DNA from: Thiosocius sp942490985
GTDB taxonomy: Bacteria > Pseudomonadota > Gammaproteobacteria > Chromatiales > Chromatiaceae
Length of the DNA stretch: 64,000 bases
Direction: 5' to 3'
Assembly (NCBI GenBank): GCA_942490985.1
Contig: CALNYW010000004.1
Span: 248,001 to 312,000, forward strand
Below are positions 1 to 8,017 of this stretch, piece by piece. The notes beneath the pieces were generated by a model. The model was not told where the DNA came from. It saw nothing but the letters and a program-made list of their open reading frames with translations, and searched no databases. The first letter of the stretch is position 1; each line of letters begins with the position of its first letter. Position numbers and translations under genes: made by a program.

Positions 1-356
1 GCGCAGTAATACACAGCAGACAACAGTTCGTCGAGTTCTTCATGCGCATGCAGCGACGTGCTTTGCCCCGGGTGCATTTCGTTGAACCAGTAGCCAAGAT
101 GCAGATCTGGTTGCGCCAAATGCTGACAGGCAGCCGCCCGTGCAAACTCGATAACGGGTGCAATCTCCGGCAGCCGCTCGCGGTCGATATAGGTGTTTTC
201 GAAGCGGCCGAGAAAGTGGTGGGTTTGACGCACCCCTTCATAGGATCTCTCTCGCTCAAACCCTTCGATCAGCTTCGCATTGACGCGGTCGGCATATGCA
301 AGTGTTGCAAAATGCACTGACGGCAGCGCCTCGAGGATCGGGTCATCGCTTGGCAT
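1..356 (-). CDS. 2OG-Fe(II) oxygenase-like protein (cut at window edge)
   Basis: The reading frame begins at an ATG at 356 and runs off the left edge, so only about 118 N-terminal residues are visible. Near the cut end the protein reads GYWFNEMHPGQ, then H-A-H-E-E-L-D-E-L, then SAVYYC. A W/N motif followed by a His-x-His pair and a Tyr-Tyr strand is typical of the small putative 2OG-Fe(II) oxygenase family, where the histidines help hold iron. The C-terminal half with the remaining ligands lies outside. The start overlaps the preceding small gene by 14 bases, suggesting coupled translation. The family call rests on one motif region, and a plain cupin is the main alternative. Confidence 0.6.
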   Translation of the reverse strand, partial: MPSDDPILEALPSVHFATLAYADRVNAKLIEGFERERSYEGVRQTHHFLGRFENTYIDRERLPEIAPVIEFARAAACQHLAQPDLHLGYWFNEMHPGQSTSLHAHEELDELLSAVYYC

Positions 357-489
357 CTTCCCTTTCTTCGCAGTCAGGGGCAGATAGACCGCCGTGATCG
401 CACGTGGCAGCGACTATTCCAGGCGTGCGGCAGGCCGCATTGATGCCGAGAAAGATGAAAAGGGCCAAGGTCAAGGTGATCACGCGCAT
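343..489 (-). CDS. small secreted or lipoprotein-like peptide, 48 aa
   Basis: A 48-residue frame starts with MRVITLTLALFIFLGINAAC, a short positive N-region and hydrophobic core ending in Ala-Ala-Cys, which resembles a signal peptide or lipobox. The rest is short and polar and ends EEREDAKR. It overlaps the start of the next gene by 14 bases, the main reason to think it is real. The frame stays open upstream to 699, but that part runs through the hairpin repeat and is not credible coding. No function can be assigned. Confidence 0.4.
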   Translation of the reverse strand: MRVITLTLALFIFLGINAACRTPGIVAATCDHGGLSAPDCEEREDAKR

Positions 490-527
490 CGCTAAATTGT
501 CCAATGCACTGGCGCTGCCCGCAACTA

Positions 528-926
528 AACCTGCAGATTGCACCAGTCGATCACTGGCGGATACGTTTGATCCGCAGCGGGTAGGGTAGATCTCGAAATT
601 GTCGCAGCTCATTGCTGTTATGTTTTGTTTATTTCGCCTGTGATCTATCCGGGCCCTCGCTTGTCCAGGCACGCTTGACCTTGCTCTTGCGTTGCACATC
701 CTTGTGCAACGCCCTGCGGGCCTGGCTTCGCCAGTCCAAATCCGCTCCGGGCGGATTGGTCGCTCAAACCATAGCTACGGCTATGGTCCTGTTCGGCGCT
801 TCCTTGCGCCTCACCCCTGCGGGGCTTGCGCGCAATACCGCTCCAGGCGGTATTGTCGTTCCAGGGCGGCGCCCAACCGCACCTGGCCGGCGCGATCATC
901 CCGGATACTGGCGCAATTTGCAGGTT
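528..926 (+). repeat. multi-hairpin repeat, copy 1 (best preserved)
   Basis: A 399 bp element begins AACCTGCAGATTGCACCAGT and ends ACTGGCGCAATTTGCAGGTT, so its ends are imperfect inverted repeats of about 20 bp. Between them, consecutive short hairpins follow one another almost without gaps at 691-710, 711-721, 722-734, 739-757, 768-787, 796-810, 814-824 and 834-854. Loops are 3 to 6 bases. Related copies lie at 34688-35063 and 54586-54853, and an orphan end at 3521-3600. No convincing protein is encoded. It resembles a MITE or a structured-RNA repeat; I do not recognise it as a named family. Confidence 0.85.
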
Positions 927-933
927 GACCCCC

Positions 934-974
934 ACAAAAAAAGAAAACCCGGCGACCGCGCTAGCGGGCCGGGT
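934..974 (-). terminator. Rho-independent terminator after the 1023-1358 gene
   Basis: Read on the minus strand, a GC-rich stem (ACCCGG at 969-974 with CCGGGT at 947-952) is followed by a run of T's interrupted by one C (935-946). It lies just downstream of the stop at 1023. A second small stem, GGCGAGAT with ATCTCGCC, sits at 979-997. Confidence 0.8.
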
Positions 975-1022
975 AAATGGCGAGATAGCATCTCGCCTGT
1001 GCCGAGGCGTTGAAGCGGGATG

Positions 1023-1358
1023 TCAGGCGGTGGGCCGCGCTGTCGCCGCTTCGAAAAGGGTGTCGCTGACCAGGTTCATCGAACGCAGGGCGCCCCGAGG
1101 GTCCGAACTGATCTGGTCTCTGATGTCGCTCGCCAGGCGGCTGGCTTCATCCGATGAGGCCGGGCCGCTTTGCTGCGTCTGACCGGCCTCCTGTGTCAGG
1201 CGTTGCTGTGCGCGATCGACGTTGGCCGAGCCGCTCTCTTTGGCAAAATTCGGTTGGCCAACGTCGGTGTCGCTGGTGCGATCGGGGCGAGACTGATTAT
1301 TGCGCTCGGCAAGGACTCGCTGCGTCAAATTTCCGTCGCTTGAGATGGTGGTGGTCAA
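1023..1358 (-). CDS. hypothetical protein, 111 aa, polar
   Basis: I do not recognise this protein. It is low in hydrophobic residues, with an N-terminal half rich in Ser, Asn, Gln and Asp and a helical C-terminal half (ASRLASDIRDQISSDPRGAL). There is no signal peptide or membrane segment. The start is TTG at 1358, with AGGA about eight bases upstream, which decides the start. A strong terminator follows the gene, so it is probably a single transcription unit. The composition suggests a soluble, partly disordered protein. Confidence 0.6.
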   Translation of the reverse strand: MTTTISSDGNLTQRVLAERNNQSRPDRTSDTDVGQPNFAKESGSANVDRAQQRLTQEAGQTQQSGPASSDEASRLASDIRDQISSDPRGALRSMNLVSDTLFEAATARPTA

Positions 1359-1542
1359 TATTTTGTCCTGAAATAGTCAAAAGGTTGACAATCCAGCTGC
1401 GGTTGCCAATGTTTGAACTATTCGCTGCAAACCACGTGCCACCGCGCGCGGATCAGCAAGCGCTTCCCGGTGGTTGAGCGTGTCGCGGCCAGGTTCAACG
1501 CTGTTGCAGCGTCAAATCATGCTTCTACGACCGGGGTCCTCA

Positions 1543-2046
1543 TCAATCGTCGATGATCTTGAGATGACTGATGTCCGGAATCGGTTGTGCCGGTTTGTCG
1601 ACATGACAGTCTTGCAGCGATCCGGTGTTTGGCGGCAATGCTTCGAGGTCCCCGATATGGATATCGGTGGCTGGTGGTGGTGGGGTGGTGTCGATGATCG
1701 CACCGGGTTCGGCCAAGGTGAGTCCGCCGGTGTCATCATCACCCGATGAGGCAGCCCCTGGCGGTGCAGCGGCTGATGGAGGGGCATTCGACGTTGACTG
1801 TGCGGTGGGCGGTGGGGCGCCCTCGGGGACAATTTGCACCAACGCCCCGGCATCGCGAAAAGCGGCACGATACCGGCTGGCCGTATCGGGATCGACGCCC
1901 TGCTTTACCCGTAGCACCTTGCCGGTGAATAGTCTGTCCGCCGCCTCGGGTGCCATCTTGAAAAGCCGGGCAACGCCGTCACGGACCCTGGCGGGATCGG
2001 TGTCTGGCAACATCTCGCCGAGAAAGTAGATGTCAAAGCCTTGCAT
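1543..2046 (-). CDS. hypothetical protein with N-terminal small domain and Pro/Ala-rich linker
   Basis: 167 residues. The first 75 or so form a compact domain containing LFTGKVLRVKQGVDPDTASR followed by YRAAFRDAGA. This pattern (a lysine-rich strand, then a helix ending in a small-residue turn) recurs at the N-terminus of assorted gammaproteobacterial proteins and recalls the ribosomal L7/L12 C-terminal fold; that comparison is inference. Residues 76-130 are a Pro/Ala/Ser/Asp linker, and the tail ends in PDISHLKIIDD. No signal peptide or membrane segment is seen. Function unknown. Confidence 0.65.
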   Translation of the reverse strand: MQGFDIYFLGEMLPDTDPARVRDGVARLFKMAPEAADRLFTGKVLRVKQGVDPDTASRYRAAFRDAGALVQIVPEGAPPPTAQSTSNAPPSAAAPPGAASSGDDDTGGLTLAEPGAIIDTTPPPPATDIHIGDLEALPPNTGSLQDCHVDKPAQPIPDISHLKIIDD

Positions 2047-2181
2047 ATCAGTCCGTCCTTCTTTGTTGAGGTCGCCGGTGGTCTCGTACGGTTTGCAACC
2101 CGGATGTATTTGTCGGCGGCGATTCCCGTAACCTTATTCAGCGTCAAGTGGGTTGGAGATGCGGCCACGTAAATCTGCCGC

Positions 2182-2520
2182 TCAGATGTTTGATTCCAAC
2201 CATTTCTGCAATTGCGCGACGATCAACTGGCCCCGGTCATTTTTTTCACCGTACGCCAGCATGGTCATAAAAACGGTAATCAAGGCATCTCGCAGCAGTT
2301 TGCCATCTTCGCGGGCTTGCGCGGTAAACCCGCCGTCGAGTGCCAGATCGATTGCGCACACGGCGTCCCGTTCTCGCCACCATTCGTCACTGTTGAGTTG
2401 TTGACAGGCCGCTTGCGGGTTTCGCTGGTACGTTTCTGCGACGATGGCCGCCAAATTGGCCTCATAGGTGTGGCCGTAGGCGCGCAGCAGGCGTTCGATG
2501 TCATTCAGCGCGTTTTGCAC
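2182..2520 (-). CDS. hypothetical small helical protein (DUF6966-like)
   Basis: About 112 residues, beginning at a GTG (VQNALNDIERLLRAYGH) 26 bases after the lipase stop. The frame is open further upstream but there it overlaps the lipase gene, so the longer version is rejected. The pattern of an N-terminal LLRAYG helix followed by amphipathic helices resembles the small DUF6966 group; I am not certain of this. It ends in QKWLESNI. It is probably co-transcribed with the lipase. No strong ribosome binding site supports the GTG, so the true start could be elsewhere. Confidence 0.55.
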   Translation of the reverse strand: MQNALNDIERLLRAYGHTYEANLAAIVAETYQRNPQAACQQLNSDEWWRERDAVCAIDLALDGGFTAQAREDGKLLRDALITVFMTMLAYGEKNDRGQLIVAQLQKWLESNI

Positions 2521-2546
2521 AACAGATGAAGGTGCCGCGGTGCGCG

Positions 2547-3395
2547 CTAGTCTTTGAGTTTTGCCGGCCGCGCCAACAAGTTCCCGATCAGGTCGCCGTC
2601 CTGCGCGGTAAGCAGGTGGCCCTGCGCCATGGAGTAGGTTTTTACCTTGCCAGTGAGGGCTGGCACGCGATTCAGGTCCTGGCTCAACGGTGGTACGACC
2701 TGGTCGCCGGGCATCGTGAACGTGCCTATGCGCATGATGCTGGTGTAGCGAATCTCCGGATGGGGTTGTTGGTTGAGCCAGAACAAAAGGTTGCCCGGCG
2801 CCGGCGGGGTCAGGTCCATGAGCAGTCCCCGGCTTCGTTGCACGGTCGCATACATGGCGTCTCCGGTGGCACGGCGAACCGCCCAACTGCGCAAGAAACC
2901 GAACATGCCACCGTTGTCGGTAGCTTGCAGCGCCTGCACCGCGCGGCCGGTGCCGGCATGCGGTGCGGCGATGGTTATCAGATGGTCAACGCCAAGCCGA
3001 CCGTGGCGTACCAACGTCATACGGGCAACAACCCCACCGGCAGAATGTGCGGCGACAGTGATGGCTTCCCCAGCATGTCGTTTGCCGATGTCCCGCAGAT
3101 AGGCAGCCAGCCAGTCTGCTTGCAGCACCACGGGTGCCTCAGAGGGCAGCGTGACGGTATAGATCGGCTTTTTCGTCTCGCTTGATCGCGTTGGCTGAAA
3201 CACTATCCCGCTGGCCGCAAAGGCGTAGTTCCCCGCCGGCCGATAACCTCGGCGCATCAACCGATCGAGGACCCCACTCTCGGCCCAGCTTTGCGCCGAA
3301 CCGAGATACCCGTGGACCAAGACTAACGCATCGGCCTTTGCTGTCTGCAGGGCGGTTAATGCGAGGATGGCAAATGCCAGGTAAATCTTTTTCAT
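2547..3395 (-). CDS. secreted alpha/beta-hydrolase (lipase/esterase family)
   Basis: 282 residues with a clear signal peptide (MKKIYLAFAILALTALQTAKA). The mature part starts LVLVHGYLGSAQSW, the oxyanion HG motif of lipases. The nucleophile elbow is AHSAGG at about residue 118, the usual G/A-x-S-x-G serine site. Acid and His candidates follow (GDQVVPP near 235 and QGHLLT near 260). It probably hydrolyses ester or lipid substrates in the periplasm or outside the cell. The upstream region holds a small hairpin (3460-3476) and an orphan end of the dispersed repeat. Confidence 0.85.
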   Translation of the reverse strand: MKKIYLAFAILALTALQTAKADALVLVHGYLGSAQSWAESGVLDRLMRRGYRPAGNYAFAASGIVFQPTRSSETKKPIYTVTLPSEAPVVLQADWLAAYLRDIGKRHAGEAITVAAHSAGGVVARMTLVRHGRLGVDHLITIAAPHAGTGRAVQALQATDNGGMFGFLRSWAVRRATGDAMYATVQRSRGLLMDLTPPAPGNLLFWLNQQPHPEIRYTSIMRIGTFTMPGDQVVPPLSQDLNRVPALTGKVKTYSMAQGHLLTAQDGDLIGNLLARPAKLKD

Positions 3396-3520
3396 CGCGG
3401 TCCCCTCACTTCAGTTGCGATTGTTTCTGCGTCGAGCGTGACGAGCGTTGTGTAAATGTTCGGCCTTTCGGGCCGACAGTTCAAAACAATTTTAATCGCC
3501 GAGCGGGGCCAGCGGGTTTT

Positions 3521-3600
3521 TTGCGACGATTTCGAGATCTCACTTACCCGTTAAGGATTGCACGAATCCGCCTGTGATCGACTGGTGCAATTTGCAGGTT
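3521..3600 (-). repeat. orphan left end of the multi-hairpin repeat
   Basis: On the minus strand the sequence from 3600 down matches the first 80 or so bases of the repeat copies at 528 and 34688: the inverted-repeat end, the segment CCAGTCGATCACAGGCGG, and the later block GATCTCGAAATCGTCGCA. The hairpin train itself is missing. It is in the opposite orientation to the three longer copies. The 323 bp gap that contains it (3396-3718) shows nothing else apart from a small hairpin at 3460-3476. Confidence 0.75.
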
Positions 3601-3718
3601 AGCGCGACCGTCGGGAAGGATCGCAAGTGCCGCGCGATGTCTCGCGTTGCGTTTGTCGTGTTGGCCGGTCACGCTGCACCTGAACGAGATAGGGAGGGTA
3701 GTTCACCCGGCGCGATGG

Positions 3719-4132
3719 TCAGTGGAGCGGAACCTGAGGAGGGGATTCGATGGGCTCGACGAGCGGCAGCGATGCGTGATGTAGGCGCATCAGCCAGCCA
3801 TTTGTCTCGCGCTGGAACACATTGGTCGCAATAACGGTTGCCTGCCGACCCTGATCGCCGCTGCGGATCTTTTCCTCGACGATATGGATGGCCGTATCGT
3901 TGTCCAGACGGATCTGCACCGGTCTCACGCTCAGTTGTGGTGCCGATGTGTCGTGAAAGATCTCGCGCCAGCTCGCCATAATGGCTTCGATACCGATCAA
4001 CAGTCCCCCGCCTGGATGGATGCAGGCGATGTCGCGATCGGGGCTCCAGACCTGACGCATTGCATTGAGATCTCGATCGATGAATGCCGCATAGAAAGCC
4101 TGTTCGGCCTGCTTGGGTTCAGAGAATTTCAT
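3719..4132 (-). CDS. NTF2/SnoaL-like protein
   Basis: 137 residues with the cone-shaped NTF2-like fold signature: an N-terminal helix (AEQAFYAAFIDRDLNAMRQV), then WSPDRDIACIHPGG, then a helix with IMASWREIF, and closing beta strands with FQRETNGWLMRLHHAS. This matches the SnoaL-like/DUF4440 family, whose members bind small ligands or act as isomerase-like enzymes; the substrate cannot be predicted. It lies just ahead (26 bp) of no other coding frame and follows the thioredoxin-like gene on the same strand, so both may be one unit. Confidence 0.75.
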   Translation of the reverse strand: MKFSEPKQAEQAFYAAFIDRDLNAMRQVWSPDRDIACIHPGGGLLIGIEAIMASWREIFHDTSAPQLSVRPVQIRLDNDTAIHIVEEKIRSGDQGRQATVIATNVFQRETNGWLMRLHHASLPLVEPIESPPQVPLH

Positions 4133-4158
4133 ACCGGCGGCAATCGCGGGGGCATCAT

Positions 4159-4614
4159 CTAGATTTTTCTCAGTAGGTCACGCATGAAATGCTTGGTTTT
4201 TACGCCCAACACCATGCGCGAGACAACCTGGTCGTCGATGACCATCAGCGTCGGGGTCGCGCGGATGCCAAATTCTCGGGCCACCTCAGGGTGTTGGCTG
4301 ATATCCAGCTTATAAAGCGGTTCGCCCTCGGCGATCAGCGCGTCGACTTCCGCCGACATCGGTCGGCACGGGCGACATGAGGGGCTGAAGCAGTAAACGA
4401 GTGCCTTGCCCGCTTGCCTTTCGATTGAAGGAAGGCAGCTTGCGAGCGGTTCGGCTGAACGTCCCTCGGCCGACCGCGTCGCGAGGTAAACGTAACCGAT
4501 ATAGAGTATCCAGGTCGCGGCCAACCCCAACACGGCATAGATCAGTAGATTCAAGCGGCACCCTCGGTCAGACCTGATTAGACCGCTGTCTAGGGTAGCG
4601 GGGTTGGCGGCCAT
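4159..4614 (-). CDS. membrane-anchored thioredoxin-like protein (CxxC)
   Basis: One N-terminal membrane helix (LLIYAVLGLAATWILYIGYV) followed by a thioredoxin domain. The redox motif is CRPC in FSPSCRPCRPMSAEV, and the cis-proline loop is ATPTLMV. The domain would face the periplasm. The frame opens at an ATG at 4614, but a TTG at 4554, with GAGGG seven bases upstream and placing the helix right at the N-terminus, is an equally good or better start (131 residues). It probably reduces or exchanges disulfides of envelope proteins; the partner is unknown. Confidence 0.75.
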   Translation of the reverse strand: MAANPATLDSGLIRSDRGCRLNLLIYAVLGLAATWILYIGYVYLATRSAEGRSAEPLASCLPSIERQAGKALVYCFSPSCRPCRPMSAEVDALIAEGEPLYKLDISQHPEVAREFGIRATPTLMVIDDQVVSRMVLGVKTKHFMRDLLRKI

Positions 4615-4658
4615 CGGGTAGCCCGAGAACGTGTCTCGAGGGTGTTCGTGCCGTTGGC

Positions 4659-4901
4659 CTAACGACCTTCTGTTGGGACTTTCGATGCCTCGATCCGGGT
4701 TTGCCGAACCACCGGAGGCCTTTGCCTTAACGCACGCAGATTCCGAACTCCCAGCAAGATCGCAATGACGCCGAGAATGACCAGGAGCGCCCCCGCATTG
4801 GTGGCAAAGTCACCCTCGACTGAGTCGGCGGCGGTGGGTCCAGCGAGACTGCACAACACGCCCGGCAGCCACTGGCGAATCTGCTTGCTTGGCATAAGCA
4901 T
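4659..4901 (-). CDS. small membrane protein, 80 aa
   Basis: Hydrophobic N-terminal stretch (WLPGVLCSLAGPTAAD) that could be a signal peptide, then a second hydrophobic helix (ALLVILGVIAILLGV), then a basic tail rich in Arg. ATG codons at 4901 and 4895 are both possible. No family is recognised. Upstream, to about 5010, the sequence turns AT-rich and could hold its promoter. Confidence 0.5.
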   Translation of the reverse strand: MLMPSKQIRQWLPGVLCSLAGPTAADSVEGDFATNAGALLVILGVIAILLGVRNLRALRQRPPVVRQTRIEASKVPTEGR

Positions 4902-5129
4902 TCTCGGTGCCTTTCCGAAGATGAGGTTGTGATGGCTTGCTGCAATAACTAAGCCGAATTCAAAAAAAAATAATTAAAATAGTAATTTACCTCGATTGTT
5001 TTATTTAAAACCTCAGGTCTCATGTAAAGAAATCTGACGCAAGCGCTTGGTCCGCCGGGGAATGCGATCAGGTTTGCATCGCCACGGCCGTTACGCATTT
5101 CGGGTCTTTGCAGAACAGGTGGCGAGTCC

Positions 5130-5876
5130 GTGCTGGATGAGTGGGGGGTACCGCTTGCGGTGATGGGGCTTGTGGCAGCGACGCTGTTGTTGGCCGCGGT
5201 CCATCGCCGGTACCAGGCACACCAGGCCAAGGTCCGGGCTGCGGTGCGGCAGATAGAGCATCAGTTGGTGCTGACGTTGAGCGCGCTTGACGATCTGGCC
5301 GGCGTGCCGCTGTCTCGTGAAATCCGGGTTCTGCTGCGTGCGGATGTATTGGCGCGCTATCGGCGGATCGCGAAACTACATCGTGCCTATCCCAATCTTC
5401 GGCAACGTATCGCCGATGCCGAAACATCGCTGCATGCGCAAGGAGAACCGCTGCCTGGCGGGGTCGGGGTGATCACCGACGTGCAGACCTACAGGCGCTA
5501 TTACAGGGCGCTCGAAGCACTCGTTGCGGTGGTTTGTCATGGTGCGACCCTGCAGCCGATTCCCCGCGATGTCAGAAGCATCTTTGCTCGCGAGCTCGGT
5601 GAGCGCCGAGCCGAAGTGGCTTCTCGTTTTCACCTGGTCGAGGCGCGAAGGCGAGAGATAGCCGGTGACCTGATTAAGGGGCGCGCGCATCTGACAACGC
5701 TTATGCAGCTGCTGCGGGGGCACGGTACGAGGACGCCGTTTGTTCAGGCATTTTATGACGAAGCGGAACAGGCCCTGGTGGCGTTTGGTCACCGCGCCTT
5801 TGAATCACGAGCCGACACAGGGGCGATCGCTCAGGCCAGCGGGGCACGTGCCCGTACAGCGCAGTCAGCCGGCTGA
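5130..5876 (+). CDS. hypothetical protein with N-terminal membrane anchor, 248 aa
   Basis: Starts at a GTG. The first 25 residues form a membrane helix (LAVMGLVAATLLLAAVHRRY), followed by a long cytoplasmic helical region rich in Arg, Leu and Ala with no recognised domain. Coiled-coil-like stretches occur around residues 30-55 and 165-200. It faces the next gene tail to tail with a 13 bp gap. Unknown function. Confidence 0.6.
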   Translation: MLDEWGVPLAVMGLVAATLLLAAVHRRYQAHQAKVRAAVRQIEHQLVLTLSALDDLAGVPLSREIRVLLRADVLARYRRIAKLHRAYPNLRQRIADAETSLHAQGEPLPGGVGVITDVQTYRRYYRALEALVAVVCHGATLQPIPRDVRSIFARELGERRAEVASRFHLVEARRREIAGDLIKGRAHLTTLMQLLRGHGTRTPFVQAFYDEAEQALVAFGHRAFESRADTGAIAQASGARARTAQSAG

Positions 5877-5889
5877 GCCACCGCAGGCT

Positions 5890-6183
5890 TCAAAGATCGA
5901 AGAGTGCATCCGCATTGGCCTTCAGTTGATCAAGATCGGGGCCGGCCTTGTAGCTATCCTTGCCAGGCTCGAAATAATCACAGAAGTTGGCTCGCTGTTT
6001 GTCGTTGACCGGTTCGGCAACGGGCTCAAAACAGTCATTCGGCCGACCTGGCGCATAAAAACGGCAATTGCGACAAACGTGGGTCTGCTTGCGGCAGTTG
6101 ATGCATTCGCCTTCGCGGCTGTAGTCGGCGGCTGCCAGGACTTGGCCGCAATGCCAACAGACGCCCTCGGGGTGAGTCGACAT
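5890..6183 (-). CDS. cysteine-rich zinc-ribbon-like protein, 97 aa
   Basis: Four Cys-x-x-Cys-type groups: CWHCG, CINCR, CRNCRFYAPG and later CFEP and NFCDYFEP. The block CRNCRFY...DCFEP...DKQRANFCDYF is a conserved arrangement in uncharacterised proteobacterial proteins. The cysteines probably bind zinc in two sites. No signal peptide is present, so it is cytoplasmic. The conserved cysteine spacing over 97 residues makes this a real gene, but its role is unknown. Confidence 0.75.
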   Translation of the reverse strand: MSTHPEGVCWHCGQVLAAADYSREGECINCRKQTHVCRNCRFYAPGRPNDCFEPVAEPVNDKQRANFCDYFEPGKDSYKAGPDLDQLKANADALFDL

Positions 6184-6470
6184 CGTTGTTGTGCCTCCGG
6201 GTCTCGGTTTTTCCGTATTGATGATCCTAGCGGATAACCCGTTCCATGGTGCAGTTCGGTTGCGCGGTGTCAGCTAGCGGCCGGTGATCAGCGCGCCGGC
6301 GGTGGGACCTGGAATTGGCGGGTATCACGAGCGTCAGGTACGGGAGGATAACAACCGGCGGGCCGGGCTCAGCGGCCTTTTGGCGGATCGGTATTGCATC
6401 CGGGTCCATCCTTGTTCCGGTACACTGACTGCACTCGCTGGTCGCATCGGACTCGTACAAAAACTGCCCC

Positions 6471-6884
6471 GTGCAAACATTCGCCCTACATCCCCGGCTC
6501 GCCGCTGATAGCCATGTCGTCGGCAACTTGCCATTGTCGACTGTTCTGTTATTCGACGAACGGCGCTACCCCTGGGTCATTTTGGTGCCGCGTGTCGCAT
6601 CGATTCGAGAAATACACGAACTGTCGGCACCGCAACGCCAGGCACTGCTCGACGAGTCTTGTGCGGTAGGCGAATTTTTGTTGAAAACGTTTTCTGGGGA
6701 CAAGTTGAACATCGGCGCGTTGGGAAATGTCGTGCCCCAACTGCACATCCATCACGTGGTACGGAACGTTGCTGACCCGGCCTGGCCCGCACCCGTCTGG
6801 GGTCATTCGCCGCGTGAGCCGTATGCTCGTGACGCTTGCCTGGAAAGGCTCGGAGAAATACGCGTCGGCCTGGGGCTCGCCTGA
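6471..6884 (+). CDS. HIT-family protein, variant histidine triad
   Basis: 137 residues beginning at a GTG. The HIT core is present: PWVILVPRVASIREIHELS, then NIGALGNVVPQLHIHHVVR. The classical triad H-x-H-x-H reads H-I-H-H-V here, so the third histidine is displaced. The same variant, followed by DPAWPAPVWG, is familiar from a proteobacterial HIT subgroup. HIT proteins hydrolyse or transfer nucleotides; whether this subgroup is catalytic is uncertain. The gene stands alone on the plus strand. Confidence 0.8.
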   Translation: MQTFALHPRLAADSHVVGNLPLSTVLLFDERRYPWVILVPRVASIREIHELSAPQRQALLDESCAVGEFLLKTFSGDKLNIGALGNVVPQLHIHHVVRNVADPAWPAPVWGHSPREPYARDACLERLGEIRVGLGLA

Positions 6885-6913
6885 CCGCCGATAGAACGCT
6901 GGCCGCGCGTTCA

Positions 6914-7183
6914 TTATTCCTCGTGAAATGATTCGAGTTCGGTCTCGCCGCTGACCAGGCGTTCTTTGTCGCTGCGGCTCAATTTCTTGACCCGGTGTTC
7001 GATTCTCAGCGCGGTGCTGTGATCGCCGACGGCCTGGCTGAAGACGAGCTGCAACGGTCCGCGGCCACGGAGGCGGCGTGCGCCCTGGTTGCGTTGATGG
7101 GTGAGTAAACGCCGCTCGACATCCGTCGAGATGCCGGTGTAGAGGGTGCCGTCCGCACAGCGCACCAGGTAGAGGTGCCACAT
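6914..7183 (-). CDS. GIY-YIG domain protein (YhbQ-like)
   Basis: 89 residues. The GIY-YIG signature is visible as WHLYLVRCADGTLYTGISTD, with the catalytic Arg in ERRLLTHQ and a Glu in RIEHRVKKLS. Stand-alone small GIY-YIG proteins of this length are widespread (E. coli YhbQ type) and are thought to be structure-selective DNA nucleases. It converges with the HIT gene, 29 bp apart. Confidence 0.85.
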   Translation of the reverse strand: MWHLYLVRCADGTLYTGISTDVERRLLTHQRNQGARRLRGRGPLQLVFSQAVGDHSTALRIEHRVKKLSRSDKERLVSGETELESFHEE

Positions 7184-7271
7184 GGTCAGTCCAAATAGCG
7201 CGCGAGGGCGGAGTGATTTCGCGAGTATCTGCCGAGATTCGACGCCGGATTCTTCGGGTCAGAACGGGTCA

Positions 7272-7793
7272 CTAGCGTCTGGACGCACGTTGTGGCAACC
7301 AGTGCTCGGATTCCAGCACCGTCAGCTGCTGGAGAAACGGATAGGCCTCGTCCGAGAACGTCAGCCGATAGCCTTTGACATGTCCGCCACGTCTGACTTT
7401 TTGCCAGCGTTCGAGACAGACACCCTGATGGCGCAGCTGGCGCCGTAACTCGCGGATTGCGGCGATGGCTACGGTATAACGGTCATCATGGGCGACAAAC
7501 AGCCGACCGTTGTGATCAGGTGCATATCGTATCTGGTTGATCAGCAGCGTACGGCCGTTGCTGTCAGCGGCAATATTCATCCGAAAGTTGCCGATCGCTA
7601 TCGGGCGGGTCGGCCCCTTGCGAATGGAACAGTCGCGGCTGAACCGTACCGGTTCATCGCAAGTCGTTCGATGGTTGCCGATCTGATACACCGTCATTCT
7701 TTCAACCGCTGCCAGGGAAGCAGTCGGCAGCAAGCCAACGGTAGTTGCCGTTGCCAGACAGCAGAGCAGAAGCGCACGGACCCTGATAGGCAT
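7272..7793 (-). CDS. secreted hypothetical protein, 173 aa
   Basis: A signal peptide (ALLLCCLATATTVGLLPTAS, cleaved near residue 28) precedes a mature part of about 145 residues with two cysteines that could pair (TTCDEPVRFSRDCS) and a beta-rich middle. No known domain is seen. It is expected to be periplasmic. The upstream 224 bp contains a run of nine T's near 7810 but no clear terminator. Confidence 0.6.
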   Translation of the reverse strand: MPIRVRALLLCCLATATTVGLLPTASLAAVERMTVYQIGNHRTTCDEPVRFSRDCSIRKGPTRPIAIGNFRMNIAADSNGRTLLINQIRYAPDHNGRLFVAHDDRYTVAIAAIRELRRQLRHQGVCLERWQKVRRGGHVKGYRLTFSDEAYPFLQQLTVLESEHWLPQRASRR

Positions 7794-8017
7794 GGGCTAA
7801 GGCTAACGCATTTTTTTTTGTGCGCCATCCCCAGCGTGAAAAGTTTCTCGGGTTGGCAGTCTGTCGGACTTGACCGTTTGTGGCGAAAATCATCGGGAGC
7901 GAATCAAATCGACTTTATCGTCCGAGGAGAATAGCCGGGCTATTTGACGAGGAGGATAAAGGGAGTTGATCGCTCTCCGGGGATTTGCAGTCAAACAGCG
8001 TTAAGTCCGACAGACTG

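Noticed and set aside
612..1013. Plus-strand frames in repeat copy 1
   Set aside because: Hairpin palindromes keep several frames open; composition is not protein-like and copies do not share a frame.
2521..2886. N-terminal extension of the 2182-2520 gene
   Set aside because: It overlaps the lipase coding sequence in another frame and has shadow-like composition.
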